Source of the DNA: Actinomycetota bacterium
GTDB taxonomy: Bacteria > Actinomycetota > UBA4738 > HRBIN12
NCBI GenBank assembly: GCA_005885325.1
Contig: VAYX01000014.1
Span: forward strand, 1 to 50,685
DNA length: 50,685 bases
Reading direction: 5' to 3'
Under the pieces are notes generated by a model. The model worked only from the letters and a program-made list of their open reading frames with translations, searched no databases and was not told the DNA's origin. Shown piece after piece: positions 24,191-32,702 of the stretch (its first letter is position 1; the number at the start of each line of letters is the position of its first letter). Position numbers and translations under genes: made by a program.

Positions 24191-25666
24191 ATGGTTCACA
24201 TCGAGACGAGCGAAGCCAAGGCCGCGCCCGAGCGCGACCTGACACCCGAGGAGCTGGTCGACGCGGTCGAGGCCAGCCTCCGCGACTTCAAAGACGGCGA
24301 CATCGTCGAGGGGACGGTCGTGAAGATCGACCGGGACGAGGTCCTCCTCGACATCGGCTACAAGTCCGAAGGGGTCATCCCGGCCAAGGAGCTCTCGATC
24401 CGCCACGACATCGACCCGAACGAGGTCGTGCACGTGGGGGACAAGATCGAGGCCCTGGTCCTCCAGAAGGAAGACAAGGAGGGCCGCCTCATCCTGTCGA
24501 AGAAGCGCGCCCAGTACGAGCGGGCGTGGGGCCGGATCGAGGAGGTCATGCAGTCCGGCGGCACCATCAAGGGCCCCGTGATCGAGGTGGTGAAGGGCGG
24601 CCTCATCGTGGACATCGGCCTGCGCGGCTTCCTGCCGGCCTCCTTGGTCGACCTTCGTCGGGTCCGGGACCTGCATCCGTACGTGGGCCAGGAGATCGAG
24701 GCCAAGATCATCGAGCTCGACCGGAACCGCAACAACGTCGTGCTCTCGCGCCGGGCGTTCCTGGAGGAATCCCAGAGCGAGGGGCGCAAGAAGTTCCTGG
24801 AGTCTCTCCAGAAGGGGGAGCGGCGCAAGGGCACGGTGTCCTCCATCGTGAACTTCGGGGCTTTCGTGGACCTTGGCGGGGTGGACGGCCTGGTGCACGT
24901 CTCCGAGCTGTCGTGGAAGCACGTGGATCACCCGAGCGAGGTCGTCCAGGTGGGCCAGGAGGTCGAGGTCGAGATCCTCGACGTGGACCTGGAGCGGGAG
25001 CGCGTGTCGCTGTCGCTGAAGGCCACCCAGGAAGACCCGTGGAAGGAGTTCGAGCGCAAGTACCAGGCCGGCGAGATCATCGAGGGGCAGGTCACCAAGC
25101 TCGTTCCCTTCGGGGCCTTCGTCCGCGTCGCTGCCGGCATCGAGGGGCTCGTGCACATCTCCGAGCTCTCGGAGCAGCACGTCGATTCCCCCGAGTCCGT
25201 CCTCTCCGTCGGTGACCAGGTCCGGGTGAAGGTCATCGAGGTCGATGTGGCCCGCCGCCGCATCAGCCTGTCGATGCGCCAGGTGGGCGGGGCCCTGCCC
25301 GCCGTGGCGGAGCAGGAGATCGAGGCGGAAGAGGAAGAGGTCCGCCCCGAAGGCGCCCCGACGCCCGGGGCGGAGGCGGCGGTGGTGAGCGAGGAGACGG
25401 CCGAGAAGGCTCCAGAACCGTCGCCACCGGCCGCCGATACCACCGAGGTCGAGGTGGCCGAAGCCCCGAGCGAAGCCCCGAGCGAAGCCCCGAGCGAAGC
25501 CCCGAGCGAAGCCCCGAGCGAAGCCCCGAGCCAGAGCCCGGCCGATGCGCCCGAGGCACCGGAGGAGGCCGCCCCGGCAGAGGAAGCGGCGCCGGCGGCC
25601 GACGAGGACGTCTCCCTCGAATCCATCCTGGAGGACCTTCGCCGGCGCGAGGGCCGCGCCGAGTAG
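24191..25666 (+). CDS. rpsA: 30S ribosomal protein S1
   Basis: mRNA-binding ribosomal protein, 491 residues, with four S1 (OB-fold) domains near residues 35-105, 123-190, 208-278 and 294-363, the number usual in actinobacteria. Domains 3 and 4 carry the canonical NFGAFVDLGG, GLVHVSELS and PFGAFVRV, GLVHISELS motifs. The last 125 residues are an acidic, Ala/Pro/Glu-rich, probably disordered tail containing six exact EAPS repeats. It sits between polA and coaE as in other actinobacteria. Confidence 0.97.
   Translation: MVHIETSEAKAAPERDLTPEELVDAVEASLRDFKDGDIVEGTVVKIDRDEVLLDIGYKSEGVIPAKELSIRHDIDPNEVVHVGDKIEALVLQKEDKEGRLILSKKRAQYERAWGRIEEVMQSGGTIKGPVIEVVKGGLIVDIGLRGFLPASLVDLRRVRDLHPYVGQEIEAKIIELDRNRNNVVLSRRAFLEESQSEGRKKFLESLQKGERRKGTVSSIVNFGAFVDLGGVDGLVHVSELSWKHVDHPSEVVQVGQEVEVEILDVDLERERVSLSLKATQEDPWKEFERKYQAGEIIEGQVTKLVPFGAFVRVAAGIEGLVHISELSEQHVDSPESVLSVGDQVRVKVIEVDVARRRISLSMRQVGGALPAVAEQEIEAEEEEVRPEGAPTPGAEAAVVSEETAEKAPEPSPPAADTTEVEVAEAPSEAPSEAPSEAPSEAPSEAPSQSPADAPEAPEEAAPAEEAAPAADEDVSLESILEDLRRREGRAE
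25460..25531 (+). repeat. Six tandem 12-bp repeats in rpsA
   Basis: Six identical copies of GAAGCCCCGAGC in a row inside the rpsA 3' region, encoding (EAPS)6 in the acidic tail of S1. Because the unit is a multiple of three, gain or loss of copies keeps the frame. Exact identity at the DNA level, including third positions, points to recent slippage or expansion. Confidence 0.95.
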
Positions 25667-25674
25667 CACCTCCC

Positions 25675-26286
25675 ATGCTGCTCGTCGGCCTCACCGGCGG
25701 GATCGGCTCAGGCAAGTCCACGGTGGCCCGGATGCTCGAGAAGCGCGGTGCCGTCGTCTTCGACGCCGACGTCCTGGCCCGACAGGCGGTTGCGCCCGGG
25801 ACGCCGGGGTTCGAGAAGGTCGTCGAGCGGTTCGGCCCCAACGTGCTTGCCCCCGGCGGCGGGCTGGACCGGGAGGCGCTGGCCAGCATCGTCTTCTCGG
25901 ACCCGGCCGCCCGTCGCGATCTCGAGGGCATCGTTCATCCAGAGGTGCGGCGGATGTTCGCCGAAGGATGTGAGGAGTACCGGGACTCCGATCGGGTGGT
26001 GGTGTTCAGCGCGCCGCTGCTCGTCGAGACGGGCATGCACACGGCCTTCGACCTCCTCATCGTGGTGTCGGCGCCCGTGGCCACCCAGATCGAGCGGCTG
26101 ATGCGAGATCGGGGCATGGCGGAACGAGACGTCCAGGCTCGGATCGACGCGCAGCTGCCGTTGGAAGCCAAGGCGGAGGCGGCCGACGTCCTGGTTGACA
26201 ACGAGGGGACGCTCGAGGACCTCGAGGCCCAGGTCGAGCGGGTGTGGCGGAACCTGGTCACCCGAGCCGGATCCGGCGCGAGCTGA
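25675..26286 (+). CDS. coaE: Dephospho-CoA kinase
   Basis: Last step of coenzyme A synthesis, phosphorylating dephospho-CoA. 203 residues with P-loop GGIGSGKST (K14), DADVLARQAV for substrate binding, and FSAPLLVETGMH followed by VVSAP and the lid region RMMRDRGM-like RLMRDRGMAE. It is a single-domain enzyme, without the GrpB-like extension fused to CoaE in mycobacteria. ATG eight bases after the rpsA stop. Confidence 0.95.
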   Translation: MLLVGLTGGIGSGKSTVARMLEKRGAVVFDADVLARQAVAPGTPGFEKVVERFGPNVLAPGGGLDREALASIVFSDPAARRDLEGIVHPEVRRMFAEGCEEYRDSDRVVVFSAPLLVETGMHTAFDLLIVVSAPVATQIERLMRDRGMAERDVQARIDAQLPLEAKAEAADVLVDNEGTLEDLEAQVERVWRNLVTRAGSGAS

Positions 26287-26301
26287 GCCGGGGCCGGTCG
26301 C

Positions 26302-26307
26302 TATCAT
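26302..26307 (+). promoter_or_regulatory. -10 box of a leaderless promoter for the HAD gene
   Basis: TATCAT in the 28-base gap after coaE, followed by 7 bases and the GTG start at 26315. There is no Shine-Dalgarno sequence. The spacing matches the polA, uvrA, uvrB and uvrC cases and decides the start. Confidence 0.5.
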
Positions 26308-26314
26308 CGGGCCC

Positions 26315-27013
26315 GTGAGGTTCGAGGCGGTCTTCTTCGACGCCGGGGAAACGTTGGTCCATCCCCATCCCACGTTCGCGGACCTGTTCTCGCGGATCCT
26401 GAAGCGTGAGGGCTTCGACGTGGGACCCGAGATCATCAAGGACCGGATCCACGTCGTGTTCGACCGGTTCCGGGAGGCGGCAAGGACCAAGGAGCTGTGG
26501 ACGACGACCCCCGAGAAGTCCCGCCTCTTCTGGCACGACGTCTACGCCATCTTCTTCCGTGAGACCGGTATCCCCGACTCGGACGGGCTGATCGACACGG
26601 TGTATCGCGAGTTCACCGACCTGGCCAACTACTCGCTCTTCGACGACGTCGTCCCGGTGTTGGGCAAGCTCCGCGACGCCGGTTTGAAGCTGGGCGTGGT
26701 GTCGAACTTCGAGGAATGGCTGGAGCGCCTGCTCGACCAGCTCGGCGTGAGCGCGTTCTTCGACGTGCGGGTGATCTCCGGCGTCGAGGGCCTGGAGAAG
26801 CCGGACCCTCGGATCTTCGAGCTGGCGATGGACCGCGCCCACGTCACCCCCGAGCGCTCGGTCTACGTGGGGGACAACCCCGAGTTCGACGTCGACCCGG
26901 CCGCCGCGGCCGGCATGTTCCCCGTCCTGCTCGACCGGCGGGAACGGTTCTCCGACGCGAGCGCGACCCGTATCACGACGCTCGACGAGCTCCCCGGGGT
27001 CCTGGGGTTGTGA
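26315..27013 (+). CDS. HAD-superfamily hydrolase (subfamily IA, REG-2-like)
   Basis: 232 residues with the four HAD motifs: nucleophile D9 in FFDAGETL, motif II VVSNFEEWL, motif III Lys in GLEKPDPRIFE and motif IV YVGDNPEFDV. The second Asp of DxDxT is Gly11, as in REG-2-like and dehalogenase-like members, so a classical phosphatase mechanism is not assured. The open frame extends upstream through the coaE end without support. Its stop overlaps the next gene (TGATG). Substrate unknown. Confidence 0.85.
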   Translation: MRFEAVFFDAGETLVHPHPTFADLFSRILKREGFDVGPEIIKDRIHVVFDRFREAARTKELWTTTPEKSRLFWHDVYAIFFRETGIPDSDGLIDTVYREFTDLANYSLFDDVVPVLGKLRDAGLKLGVVSNFEEWLERLLDQLGVSAFFDVRVISGVEGLEKPDPRIFELAMDRAHVTPERSVYVGDNPEFDVDPAAAAGMFPVLLDRRERFSDASATRITTLDELPGVLGL

Positions 27014-27384
27014 TGGACGCCGAACGGACCTACACGGTCGAGGAGGCCGACGCCTCGCTCCCCGAGCTCCGCGTGATGCTGGAGCGCGTGCGAACGAACC
27101 GGCAGGTCATCCTGCGAGCCGCCGAGCGGATCCGTGGGCAGGTGGCCGCCGATGGAGGCGGCACCGAAGGGACGGACTACTGGGAGGCCACGGCGTCGCT
27201 GAAGGCCGACATCGAGGCCCTGGCCGGCCGGGACATCCTGCTGCGCGACCCCGAGACGGGCCTGGTGGACTTCCCCGGCCGGCGCGATGGACGTCGGATC
27301 TTCCTGTGTTGGCGGCTCGGAGAGGACCACGTGTCGCACTGGCACGACCTCGAGTCGGGCTTCGCCGGGAGGAAGCCCCTGTGA
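27013..27384 (+). CDS. DUF2203-family protein
   Basis: 123-residue soluble protein: an N-terminal YTVEEADASLPELR segment, a helical middle, and a C-terminal part with GLVDFPGRRDGRRIFLCWRLGEDHVSHWHD that is the conserved core of DUF2203 (quoted as VDFPGRRDGR and LCWRLGED). Function is not known. It is coupled by overlap to the HAD gene before it and, by GTGA, to the dehydrogenase after it, suggesting a shared metabolic context. Confidence 0.8.
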   Translation: MDAERTYTVEEADASLPELRVMLERVRTNRQVILRAAERIRGQVAADGGGTEGTDYWEATASLKADIEALAGRDILLRDPETGLVDFPGRRDGRRIFLCWRLGEDHVSHWHDLESGFAGRKPL

Positions 27385-28376
27385 GCGAGGGGCGCCGTCG
27401 GAGGCCCAAGGTCGTGGTGATGGGCGCGACCGCGGAGGAGCCACCGCCGGACATCGAAGCGGCGTCGGCGATGGCCGACCTGTCGTACGCGGCGACCGCG
27501 CCGGCGCTGGCCGAGGCCATCGCCGACGCGGACGCCCTGTTCGCCTGGCGATCGGTTCGCGAGCTGCTCCCCGAGGTTTGGCCGAAGGCGGCGCACCTCC
27601 GGTGGATCCAATCGGCCTCCGACGGCGTGGACTGGCTGCTGTTCCCGGAGCTGATCGAGAGCGACGTGGTGGTGACGAACGCCCGTGGGATCTTCGACCA
27701 GGCCATCGCGGAGTACGTCGTGGGGCTGATGCTGGCCTTCGCCAAGGGCCTCCTCGGCGTGATCGAGGGCCAGCGTCACCGGGAGTGGCGGCACCGACCG
27801 ACCGAGCTGCTGTCCGGCAAGCGGCTGCTGGTCGCCGGAGTGGGACCGATCGGCCGGGCGATCGGCCGCGCCGGCAGGGATCTTCGGATGGAGGTTCGCG
27901 GGGTGGGGCGACGGGCCAGGTCCGGCGACGGCATCTTCGAGTCGATCGCCGGGACGGACGGCCTGGCGGGCGCGGCCGCGTGGGCCGACTACGTGGTGGA
28001 TGCACTTCCCGCCACCCCGGCCACCCGGCACCTCTTCGATGCCTCGGTGTTCGGATCGATGCGACCGAGCGCCAGGTTCATCAACGTGGGCCGGGGCGCC
28101 ACGGTCGATGAGGAGTCGTTGATCGAGGCCCTTCGGGAGCGGCGGATCGGCGGCGCCGCCCTCGACGTCTTCGAGCGGGAGCCGCTTCCATCGGACAGCA
28201 CGTTCTGGGAGCTGCCGAACACGATCGTGTCGCCCCACGTGTCGGGCGACTTCGAGGGATGGCTGGAGGCGGTGGTTCGGCTGTTCGTCGACAACCTCCG
28301 GAGATTCGTCGCGGGGCAGCCGCTCGTGAACGTGGTGGACAAGCGCGAAGGGTACGTGGTCGAGCCCTCGCCTTGA
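27381..28376 (+). CDS. D-2-hydroxyacid dehydrogenase family protein
   Basis: 331 residues, NAD(P)-dependent. Substrate-domain halves flank a Rossmann domain with LLVAGVGPIGRAIGRAG near residue 150. The catalytic triad is visible as Arg in FINVGRGATVDE, Glu in LDVFEREPLP and His in VSPHVSGDF. It fits the glyoxylate/hydroxypyruvate reductase-like branch that includes E. coli GhrA-type enzymes, but the substrate cannot be fixed. GTG start in a GTGA overlap. Confidence 0.88.
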   Translation: MSEGRRRRPKVVVMGATAEEPPPDIEAASAMADLSYAATAPALAEAIADADALFAWRSVRELLPEVWPKAAHLRWIQSASDGVDWLLFPELIESDVVVTNARGIFDQAIAEYVVGLMLAFAKGLLGVIEGQRHREWRHRPTELLSGKRLLVAGVGPIGRAIGRAGRDLRMEVRGVGRRARSGDGIFESIAGTDGLAGAAAWADYVVDALPATPATRHLFDASVFGSMRPSARFINVGRGATVDEESLIEALRERRIGGAALDVFEREPLPSDSTFWELPNTIVSPHVSGDFEGWLEAVVRLFVDNLRRFVAGQPLVNVVDKREGYVVEPSP

Positions 28377-28382
28377 TAGGCT
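28377..28382 (+). promoter_or_regulatory. -10 box of a leaderless promoter for the ABC exporter
   Basis: TAGGCT overlapping the dehydrogenase stop codon, 6 bases before the ATG at 28389. No Shine-Dalgarno sequence is present. Confidence 0.4.
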
Positions 28383-28388
28383 CCGCCC

Positions 28389-29294
28389 ATGGCGGAGCCG
28401 GTCATCCAGGTCCGCGGCCTCCGGAAGTCGTACGGGGACGTCGAGGCCGTTCGGGGCATCGACGTGACGGTGGAGCGCGGAGAGGTTTTCGCGCTGCTCG
28501 GTCCGAACGGCGCGGGCAAGACGACCACCGTGGAGATCCTCGAGGGGTACCGCCAGCGCACCGGAGGCGAGGCCTCCGTGCTGGAACGTGACCCGGCGAA
28601 GCTGGACCGGCCGACGAAGGCGCGCATCGGCATCGTCCTCCAGTCGAGCGGCGTGGACCCGTTCCTCACGGTCCGAGAGACCATCGACATGTACCGCGGG
28701 TACTACCCACACCCCCGGCCCGTCGACGAGGTCATCGACGTCGTGGGCCTCTCGGAGAAGCGGGACACCAGGGTGAACAAGCTGTCCGGAGGTCAGCAGC
28801 GCCGCCTCGACGTGGCCATCGCCCTAGCCGGGGACCCCGAGCTGCTCTTCCTGGACGAGCCGACGACGGGCTTCGACCCCAGTGCCCGGCGGAACGCCTG
28901 GCAGATCGTCCGCAACCTCATCGCGCTGGGGAAGACGGTTTTCCTGACCACCCACTACATGGATGAGGCCCAGTACCTGGCGAAGCGCGTCGCGGTCATC
29001 GCGCAGGGCCTGATCGTGGCCGAGGGACCGCCGGCGACGATCGGAGGCCGCGACACGGCCCAGACGGTGATCCGGTTCCGGGTGGAGGACGGGGAGGGGC
29101 TCCCGTCGCTGGGCCAGGTCCCGCTCGGCGACGGCACGCTGGAGCTTCGGACCGAGCATCCCACGAAGGTGCTGCACGAGCTCACCGCTTGGGCCCTCGA
29201 TCGTGGCGCGGAGCTCGAGGGAATGGAGGTCTACCGTCCGACCCTCGAGGACATCTACCTCGAACTGACCGGCGGGGAGGCGGGTGCGGAGTGA
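28389..29294 (+). CDS. ABC exporter ATPase (CcmA/DrrA type)
   Basis: 301 residues: Walker A GPNGAGKTTT near residue 40, Q-loop LQSSGVDPFLTVRET, signature LSGGQQRRLDVAIAL, Walker B LLFLDEPTTGFDPSARR and H-loop LTTHYMDEAQYL. A C-terminal extension of about 85 residues is typical of DrrA-like ATPases. It pairs with the ABC-2 permease that starts in its stop codon (GTGA). Substrate could be a drug, lipid or polymer. Confidence 0.92.
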   Translation: MAEPVIQVRGLRKSYGDVEAVRGIDVTVERGEVFALLGPNGAGKTTTVEILEGYRQRTGGEASVLERDPAKLDRPTKARIGIVLQSSGVDPFLTVRETIDMYRGYYPHPRPVDEVIDVVGLSEKRDTRVNKLSGGQQRRLDVAIALAGDPELLFLDEPTTGFDPSARRNAWQIVRNLIALGKTVFLTTHYMDEAQYLAKRVAVIAQGLIVAEGPPATIGGRDTAQTVIRFRVEDGEGLPSLGQVPLGDGTLELRTEHPTKVLHELTAWALDRGAELEGMEVYRPTLEDIYLELTGGEAGAE

Positions 29295-30067
29295 GCGACG
29301 TCGCCCTGGCCCTCCGCCAGGTCCGCTACACGAACAAGGCCTTCTGGCGCAATCCCGGCTCCGCCTTCTTCACGTTCGCCTTCCCCCTGATGTTCCTGGT
29401 GATCTTCACCTCGCTTCTCGGAAGCGGGACCATCGAGGTCGCGCCGGGAGTCTTCATCAAGCAGTCCACCTACTACGTCGCCGCCATGTCGGCGTTCGCC
29501 GTCATCACCGCCTCGTACACGAACATCGCCATCAGCGTGGTGTTCCAGCGGGACGCCGGGATCCTGAAGCGGACCAAGGGGACGCCGTTGCCGGGCTGGG
29601 CCTACATGGGCGGCCGGGTGCTCCACGTGCTGATCGTCGCCATCCTCCTCGTTATCATCACGTCCGCGTTCGGCGTCGCCTTCTACGGCGCCGACGTGCC
29701 CAGCGGGGTCCTGCTCCTGAAGTTCGCCGCCGTGGTCGTCGTCGGTGCCATGAGCTTCGCCGCGCTGGGCCTGGCCACCACCTCGATCGTCCCCAACCCC
29801 GACGCCGCGCCTCCGGTGGTGAACGCGATCATCCTGCCGCTCCTGTTCCTGTCCGGCATCTTCATCCCGTTCGGGGTGGACACCCCGGAGTGGATCAGGA
29901 CGGTGGCCCGGATCTTCCCCGTGAAGCACTTCGCTGACGCCATGCGGGCGGGGTTCTACGGCGCGCCGTTCGAGTTCCTGTGGCGCGACGTCCTGATCGT
30001 GGCCATCTGGGGTCTGGCCGGGCTCATCCTGGCGGCCCGGTTCTTCACGTGGGAACCGAGGAAATGA
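29291..30067 (+). CDS. ABC-2 type permease
   Basis: 258 residues with six hydrophobic segments, the ABC-2 membrane topology: FFTFAFPLMFLVIFTSLLG, ITASYTNIAISVVFQRDAGILKR, then the late LPLLFLSGIFIPFG segment (quoted as FLSGIFIPFG) and HFADAMRAGFYGAP. It forms an exporter with the ATPase before it. GTG start in overlap. Its stop overlaps the next binding-protein gene by ATGA, although that gene belongs to an importer. Confidence 0.9.
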   Translation: MSDVALALRQVRYTNKAFWRNPGSAFFTFAFPLMFLVIFTSLLGSGTIEVAPGVFIKQSTYYVAAMSAFAVITASYTNIAISVVFQRDAGILKRTKGTPLPGWAYMGGRVLHVLIVAILLVIITSAFGVAFYGADVPSGVLLLKFAAVVVVGAMSFAALGLATTSIVPNPDAAPPVVNAIILPLLFLSGIFIPFGVDTPEWIRTVARIFPVKHFADAMRAGFYGAPFEFLWRDVLIVAIWGLAGLILAARFFTWEPRK

Positions 30068-30993
30068 GGGGGTCGACGGTGCGGAAGGTCCTCGTTGGGT
30101 TGGCCGTCCTTGGGTTGCTCGCAGCAGCGTGCGCCTCCGAGAACCCCGTCCTGTCGACCGGCAGCCCCTCGATCGCAGGGACCGCGGCGGACTGCGCGAA
30201 GGGCGTCACCACGTACGTGAGCCCTGGGGCGCTCATCGTCGGTACGGACAACCCGGCGTACCCACCGTACTTCCAGGGCGGGGCGGCCAAGGGATCGCAA
30301 TGGAAGTTGAACGACCCCGCGACGGGCAAGGGTTTCGAGAGCGCCGTCGCATACGCGGTCGCCGGCGCGATGGGCTTCTCCGCGGACGAGGTCCGGTGGG
30401 CGGTTGCGCCGTTCAACCAGACGTACGCCCCGGGAGCCAAGAGCTGGGACTTCGCCATCGAACAGATCTCGTACTCCGCCAAGCGGGCCCGGGCCGTCGA
30501 CTTCAGCGACAGCTATTACGACGTGAACCAGGCGCTGGTCGCGGTGAAGGGCTCGCCGATCACGAATGCAGCGAGCCTCGCCGACCTGAAGGGCTACACG
30601 CTCGCCGCGCCACTCGGGACGACCAGTTACGACTACATCGTCGACGTGATCAAGCCGACCAAGGAGCCGGGCGCCTTCAGCTCGCTCTCGGACACCGTGG
30701 CCGCCATCAACGCCCACCAGGTCGACGGCATCGTGGTGGATCTGCCGACCGCGCTGTTCATCGCCGATCCGTTCGTCCAGGAGGTGAAGAACAGCGTCGT
30801 GGTGGGCCAGTTCCCCACCGTCGGCACGCCCGAGCACTTCGGGATGACCTTCGTGAAGGGCAATCCCCTCGTGGGCTGCGTGAATCAGGCGTTGGCCGAG
30901 CTGAAGTCCGAGGGCACGCTCCAGGCCATCACGACGAAGTGGCTGTCGGAGAAGACCAACGTGGGCGCGGTGCCCGTCTTCAGCACCTCGTAG
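30064..30993 (+). CDS. Polar amino-acid ABC transporter substrate-binding lipoprotein (family 3), second copy
   Basis: 309 residues; lipobox LLAAAC with Cys23. Family-3 domain: LIVGTDNPAYPPYFQG, AVAYAVAGAMGFS, DFAIEQISYSAKRARAVDFSDSYY (quoted as QISYSAKRARA), LAAPLGTTSYDYI and VDGIVVDLPTA. Receptor of the second polar amino-acid importer. The ATG at 30064 makes an ATGA overlap with the exporter permease but has only GAGG three bases away; a GTG at 30079 has GAGGGGG at better spacing and is a fair alternative (five residues shorter). Confidence 0.9.
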   Translation: MRGSTVRKVLVGLAVLGLLAAACASENPVLSTGSPSIAGTAADCAKGVTTYVSPGALIVGTDNPAYPPYFQGGAAKGSQWKLNDPATGKGFESAVAYAVAGAMGFSADEVRWAVAPFNQTYAPGAKSWDFAIEQISYSAKRARAVDFSDSYYDVNQALVAVKGSPITNAASLADLKGYTLAAPLGTTSYDYIVDVIKPTKEPGAFSSLSDTVAAINAHQVDGIVVDLPTALFIADPFVQEVKNSVVVGQFPTVGTPEHFGMTFVKGNPLVGCVNQALAELKSEGTLQAITTKWLSEKTNVGAVPVFSTS

Positions 30994-31002
30994 CCGGCCT
31001 CC

Positions 31003-31899
31003 ATGGGCGCTGGGGGAGGCGGTGCTCCGGAGCTCTACGAGCTCCCTCCCGGTGAACCGGACCCCGGACGAGGCCCGGGCATCCTGAGCGGGCTTCGGCA
31101 GGAGGGGGCCCGGGGCGTCCTGATCGCCGTGGTCAGCACGTTCGTCGTGGCGGCGGCCATCGCGTTTGCCGTCTCCCGCTCCCCGAACTGGCCTGCGGTG
31201 AAGGAGGCCTTCTTCAACGGGGAGGAGTTCCGGAGCTCGTTCCCCGACATCGCGGCCAAGTTCATCAGGAACGTCGAGTACTTCGTGGTGGCGGAGGTCT
31301 TCATCCTGGCCTTCGCCCTCCTGCTGGCCGTGATGCGGAGCCTCTCCGGGCCGGTGTTCTTTCCCATCCGTGCCTTGTCCATCCTCTACACCGACCTGTT
31401 CCGGGGCATCCCCACCATCCTGGTCGTCTATCTCCTGGGATTCGGCGTGCCCAGCCTGTCGCTCACCGGCGTCCCCAGCTCGGCCACCTTCTGGGCCGTC
31501 GTGGCGCTGATCCTGTCCTACTCGGCCTACGTCGCGGAGGTCTACCGTGCCGGGATCGAGTCGGTGCATCCCAGCCAGGCCGCCGCCGCCCGCTCGCTCG
31601 GCCTCTCGCGGTGGAAGACATTTCGCTTCGTGGTCATCCCACAGGCCGTGCGGCGTGTCGTCCCGCCGCTGCTGAACGACTTCGTCGGGCTCCAGAAGGA
31701 CACGGCACTGGTGGCCTTCGTGGTGGTCGTTCCCGAGGCATTCAAGGAGGCGCAGATCATCCAGAACGCCGACTTCAACTTCACCCCGCTCCTGGCCGCG
31801 GCCCTCCTGTTCCTGCTGGTGACCATCCCCATGACCCGGCTGGTGGACTGGCTCGTGTCCCGGCAGCGGCGCCGGCGGCAGGTGGCAACCGCGCTGTGA
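31003..31899 (+). CDS. Polar amino-acid ABC transporter permease, second copy
   Basis: 298 residues. A Pro/Gly-rich cytoplasmic leader of about 35 residues precedes the first helix (VLIAVVSTFVVAAAIAFAV). The core has YTDLFRGIPTILVVYLLG, YSAYVAEVYRAGIESVHPSQ and AARSLGLSRWKTFRFVVIPQA (quoted as AARSLGL and VIPQA). It follows the binding-protein gene after nine bases, without the large hairpin seen in the other two importers. GTGA overlap with the ATPase. Confidence 0.92.
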   Translation: MGAGGGGAPELYELPPGEPDPGRGPGILSGLRQEGARGVLIAVVSTFVVAAAIAFAVSRSPNWPAVKEAFFNGEEFRSSFPDIAAKFIRNVEYFVVAEVFILAFALLLAVMRSLSGPVFFPIRALSILYTDLFRGIPTILVVYLLGFGVPSLSLTGVPSSATFWAVVALILSYSAYVAEVYRAGIESVHPSQAAAARSLGLSRWKTFRFVVIPQAVRRVVPPLLNDFVGLQKDTALVAFVVVVPEAFKEAQIIQNADFNFTPLLAAALLFLLVTIPMTRLVDWLVSRQRRRRQVATAL

Positions 31900-32660
31900 A
31901 CGGACCGAGGGCCGACGGCGAGGCTCTCCGCCTCGAGGCGATCCACAAGTCGTTCGGCAAGCTCGAGGTCCTGAAGGGCATCGACCTGTCCGTCGCGGAC
32001 CACGAGGTGATCTGCCTGATCGGGTCGTCCGGGTCGGGGAAGTCAACCATGCTCCGGTGCATCAACCTCCTCGAGCCCGTGGATGCCGGGCGGATCACGG
32101 TCCGGGGCGAGGAGATCACGGCCACGGGCGTCGACGTGAACCGCATCCGGCGGCACATCGGCATCGTCTTCCAGGCTTTCAACCTGTTCCCTCATATGAC
32201 CGTGATCCGGAACGTCACGCTGGCCCCCATGGAGGCACTGGGTATGTCGAAGGCGGAGGCGCGGGCCAGGGCGCTCGAGCTGCTGGAGCGGTTCGGCCTG
32301 GCCGACAAGCGGGAGGAATACCCCGACCGGCTGTCCGGCGGCCAACAGCAACGCGTGGCCATCGTCCGGGCCCTGGCCATGAAGCCCGACATCATGCTGC
32401 TCGACGAGGTCACGAGCGCCCTGGACCCCGAGCTGGTGGCCGAGGTCCTGAACGTGATCCGAGAGCTGGCCGCGGGTGGCATGACCATGGTCATCGCCAC
32501 CCACGAGATGGGGTTCGCCCGCGACATCGCCGGCCGGGTGTGCTTCCTGGACGCCGGGCGGATCCTGGAGGAGGGCCCGCCGGAGCGGATCTTCTCGGCC
32601 CCCCGGGAGGAACGGACGCGGCGGTTCCTCCAGAGCATCATCGAGGCCGGCCGGATGTAG
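31896..32660 (+). CDS. Polar amino-acid ABC transporter ATPase, second copy
   Basis: 254 residues, GlnQ/HisP type: Walker A GSSGSGKST, MLRCINLLEPVD, FQAFNLFPHMTV, LSGGQQQRVAIVRAL, Walker B IMLLDEVTSALDPE and ATHEMGFARDIA. GTG at 31896 in a GTGA overlap; the longer upstream frame lies in the permease gene and is rejected. It is a clear paralogue of the ATPase at 18893 but uses almost only G/C-ending codons. Confidence 0.94.
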   Translation: MNGPRADGEALRLEAIHKSFGKLEVLKGIDLSVADHEVICLIGSSGSGKSTMLRCINLLEPVDAGRITVRGEEITATGVDVNRIRRHIGIVFQAFNLFPHMTVIRNVTLAPMEALGMSKAEARARALELLERFGLADKREEYPDRLSGGQQQRVAIVRALAMKPDIMLLDEVTSALDPELVAEVLNVIRELAAGGMTMVIATHEMGFARDIAGRVCFLDAGRILEEGPPERIFSAPREERTRRFLQSIIEAGRM

Positions 32661-32690
32661 GCGCCGAGCAGGGGTATCGGCGAAGGCACC

Positions 32691-32696
32691 TACAAT
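32691..32696 (+). promoter_or_regulatory. -10 box of a leaderless uvrB promoter
   Basis: TACAAT, 6 bases before the uvrB ATG, no Shine-Dalgarno sequence. Eight bases upstream of it lies GTATCGGCG, matching the RecA-NDp/PafBC element spacing with TATCG for TGTCR. Confidence 0.55.
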
Positions 32697-32702
32697 CCAC
32701 GC

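Noticed and set aside
25460..25531. Repeats considered as a CRISPR or regulatory array
   Set aside because: The units are 12 bp, have no spacers and are in frame inside rpsA.
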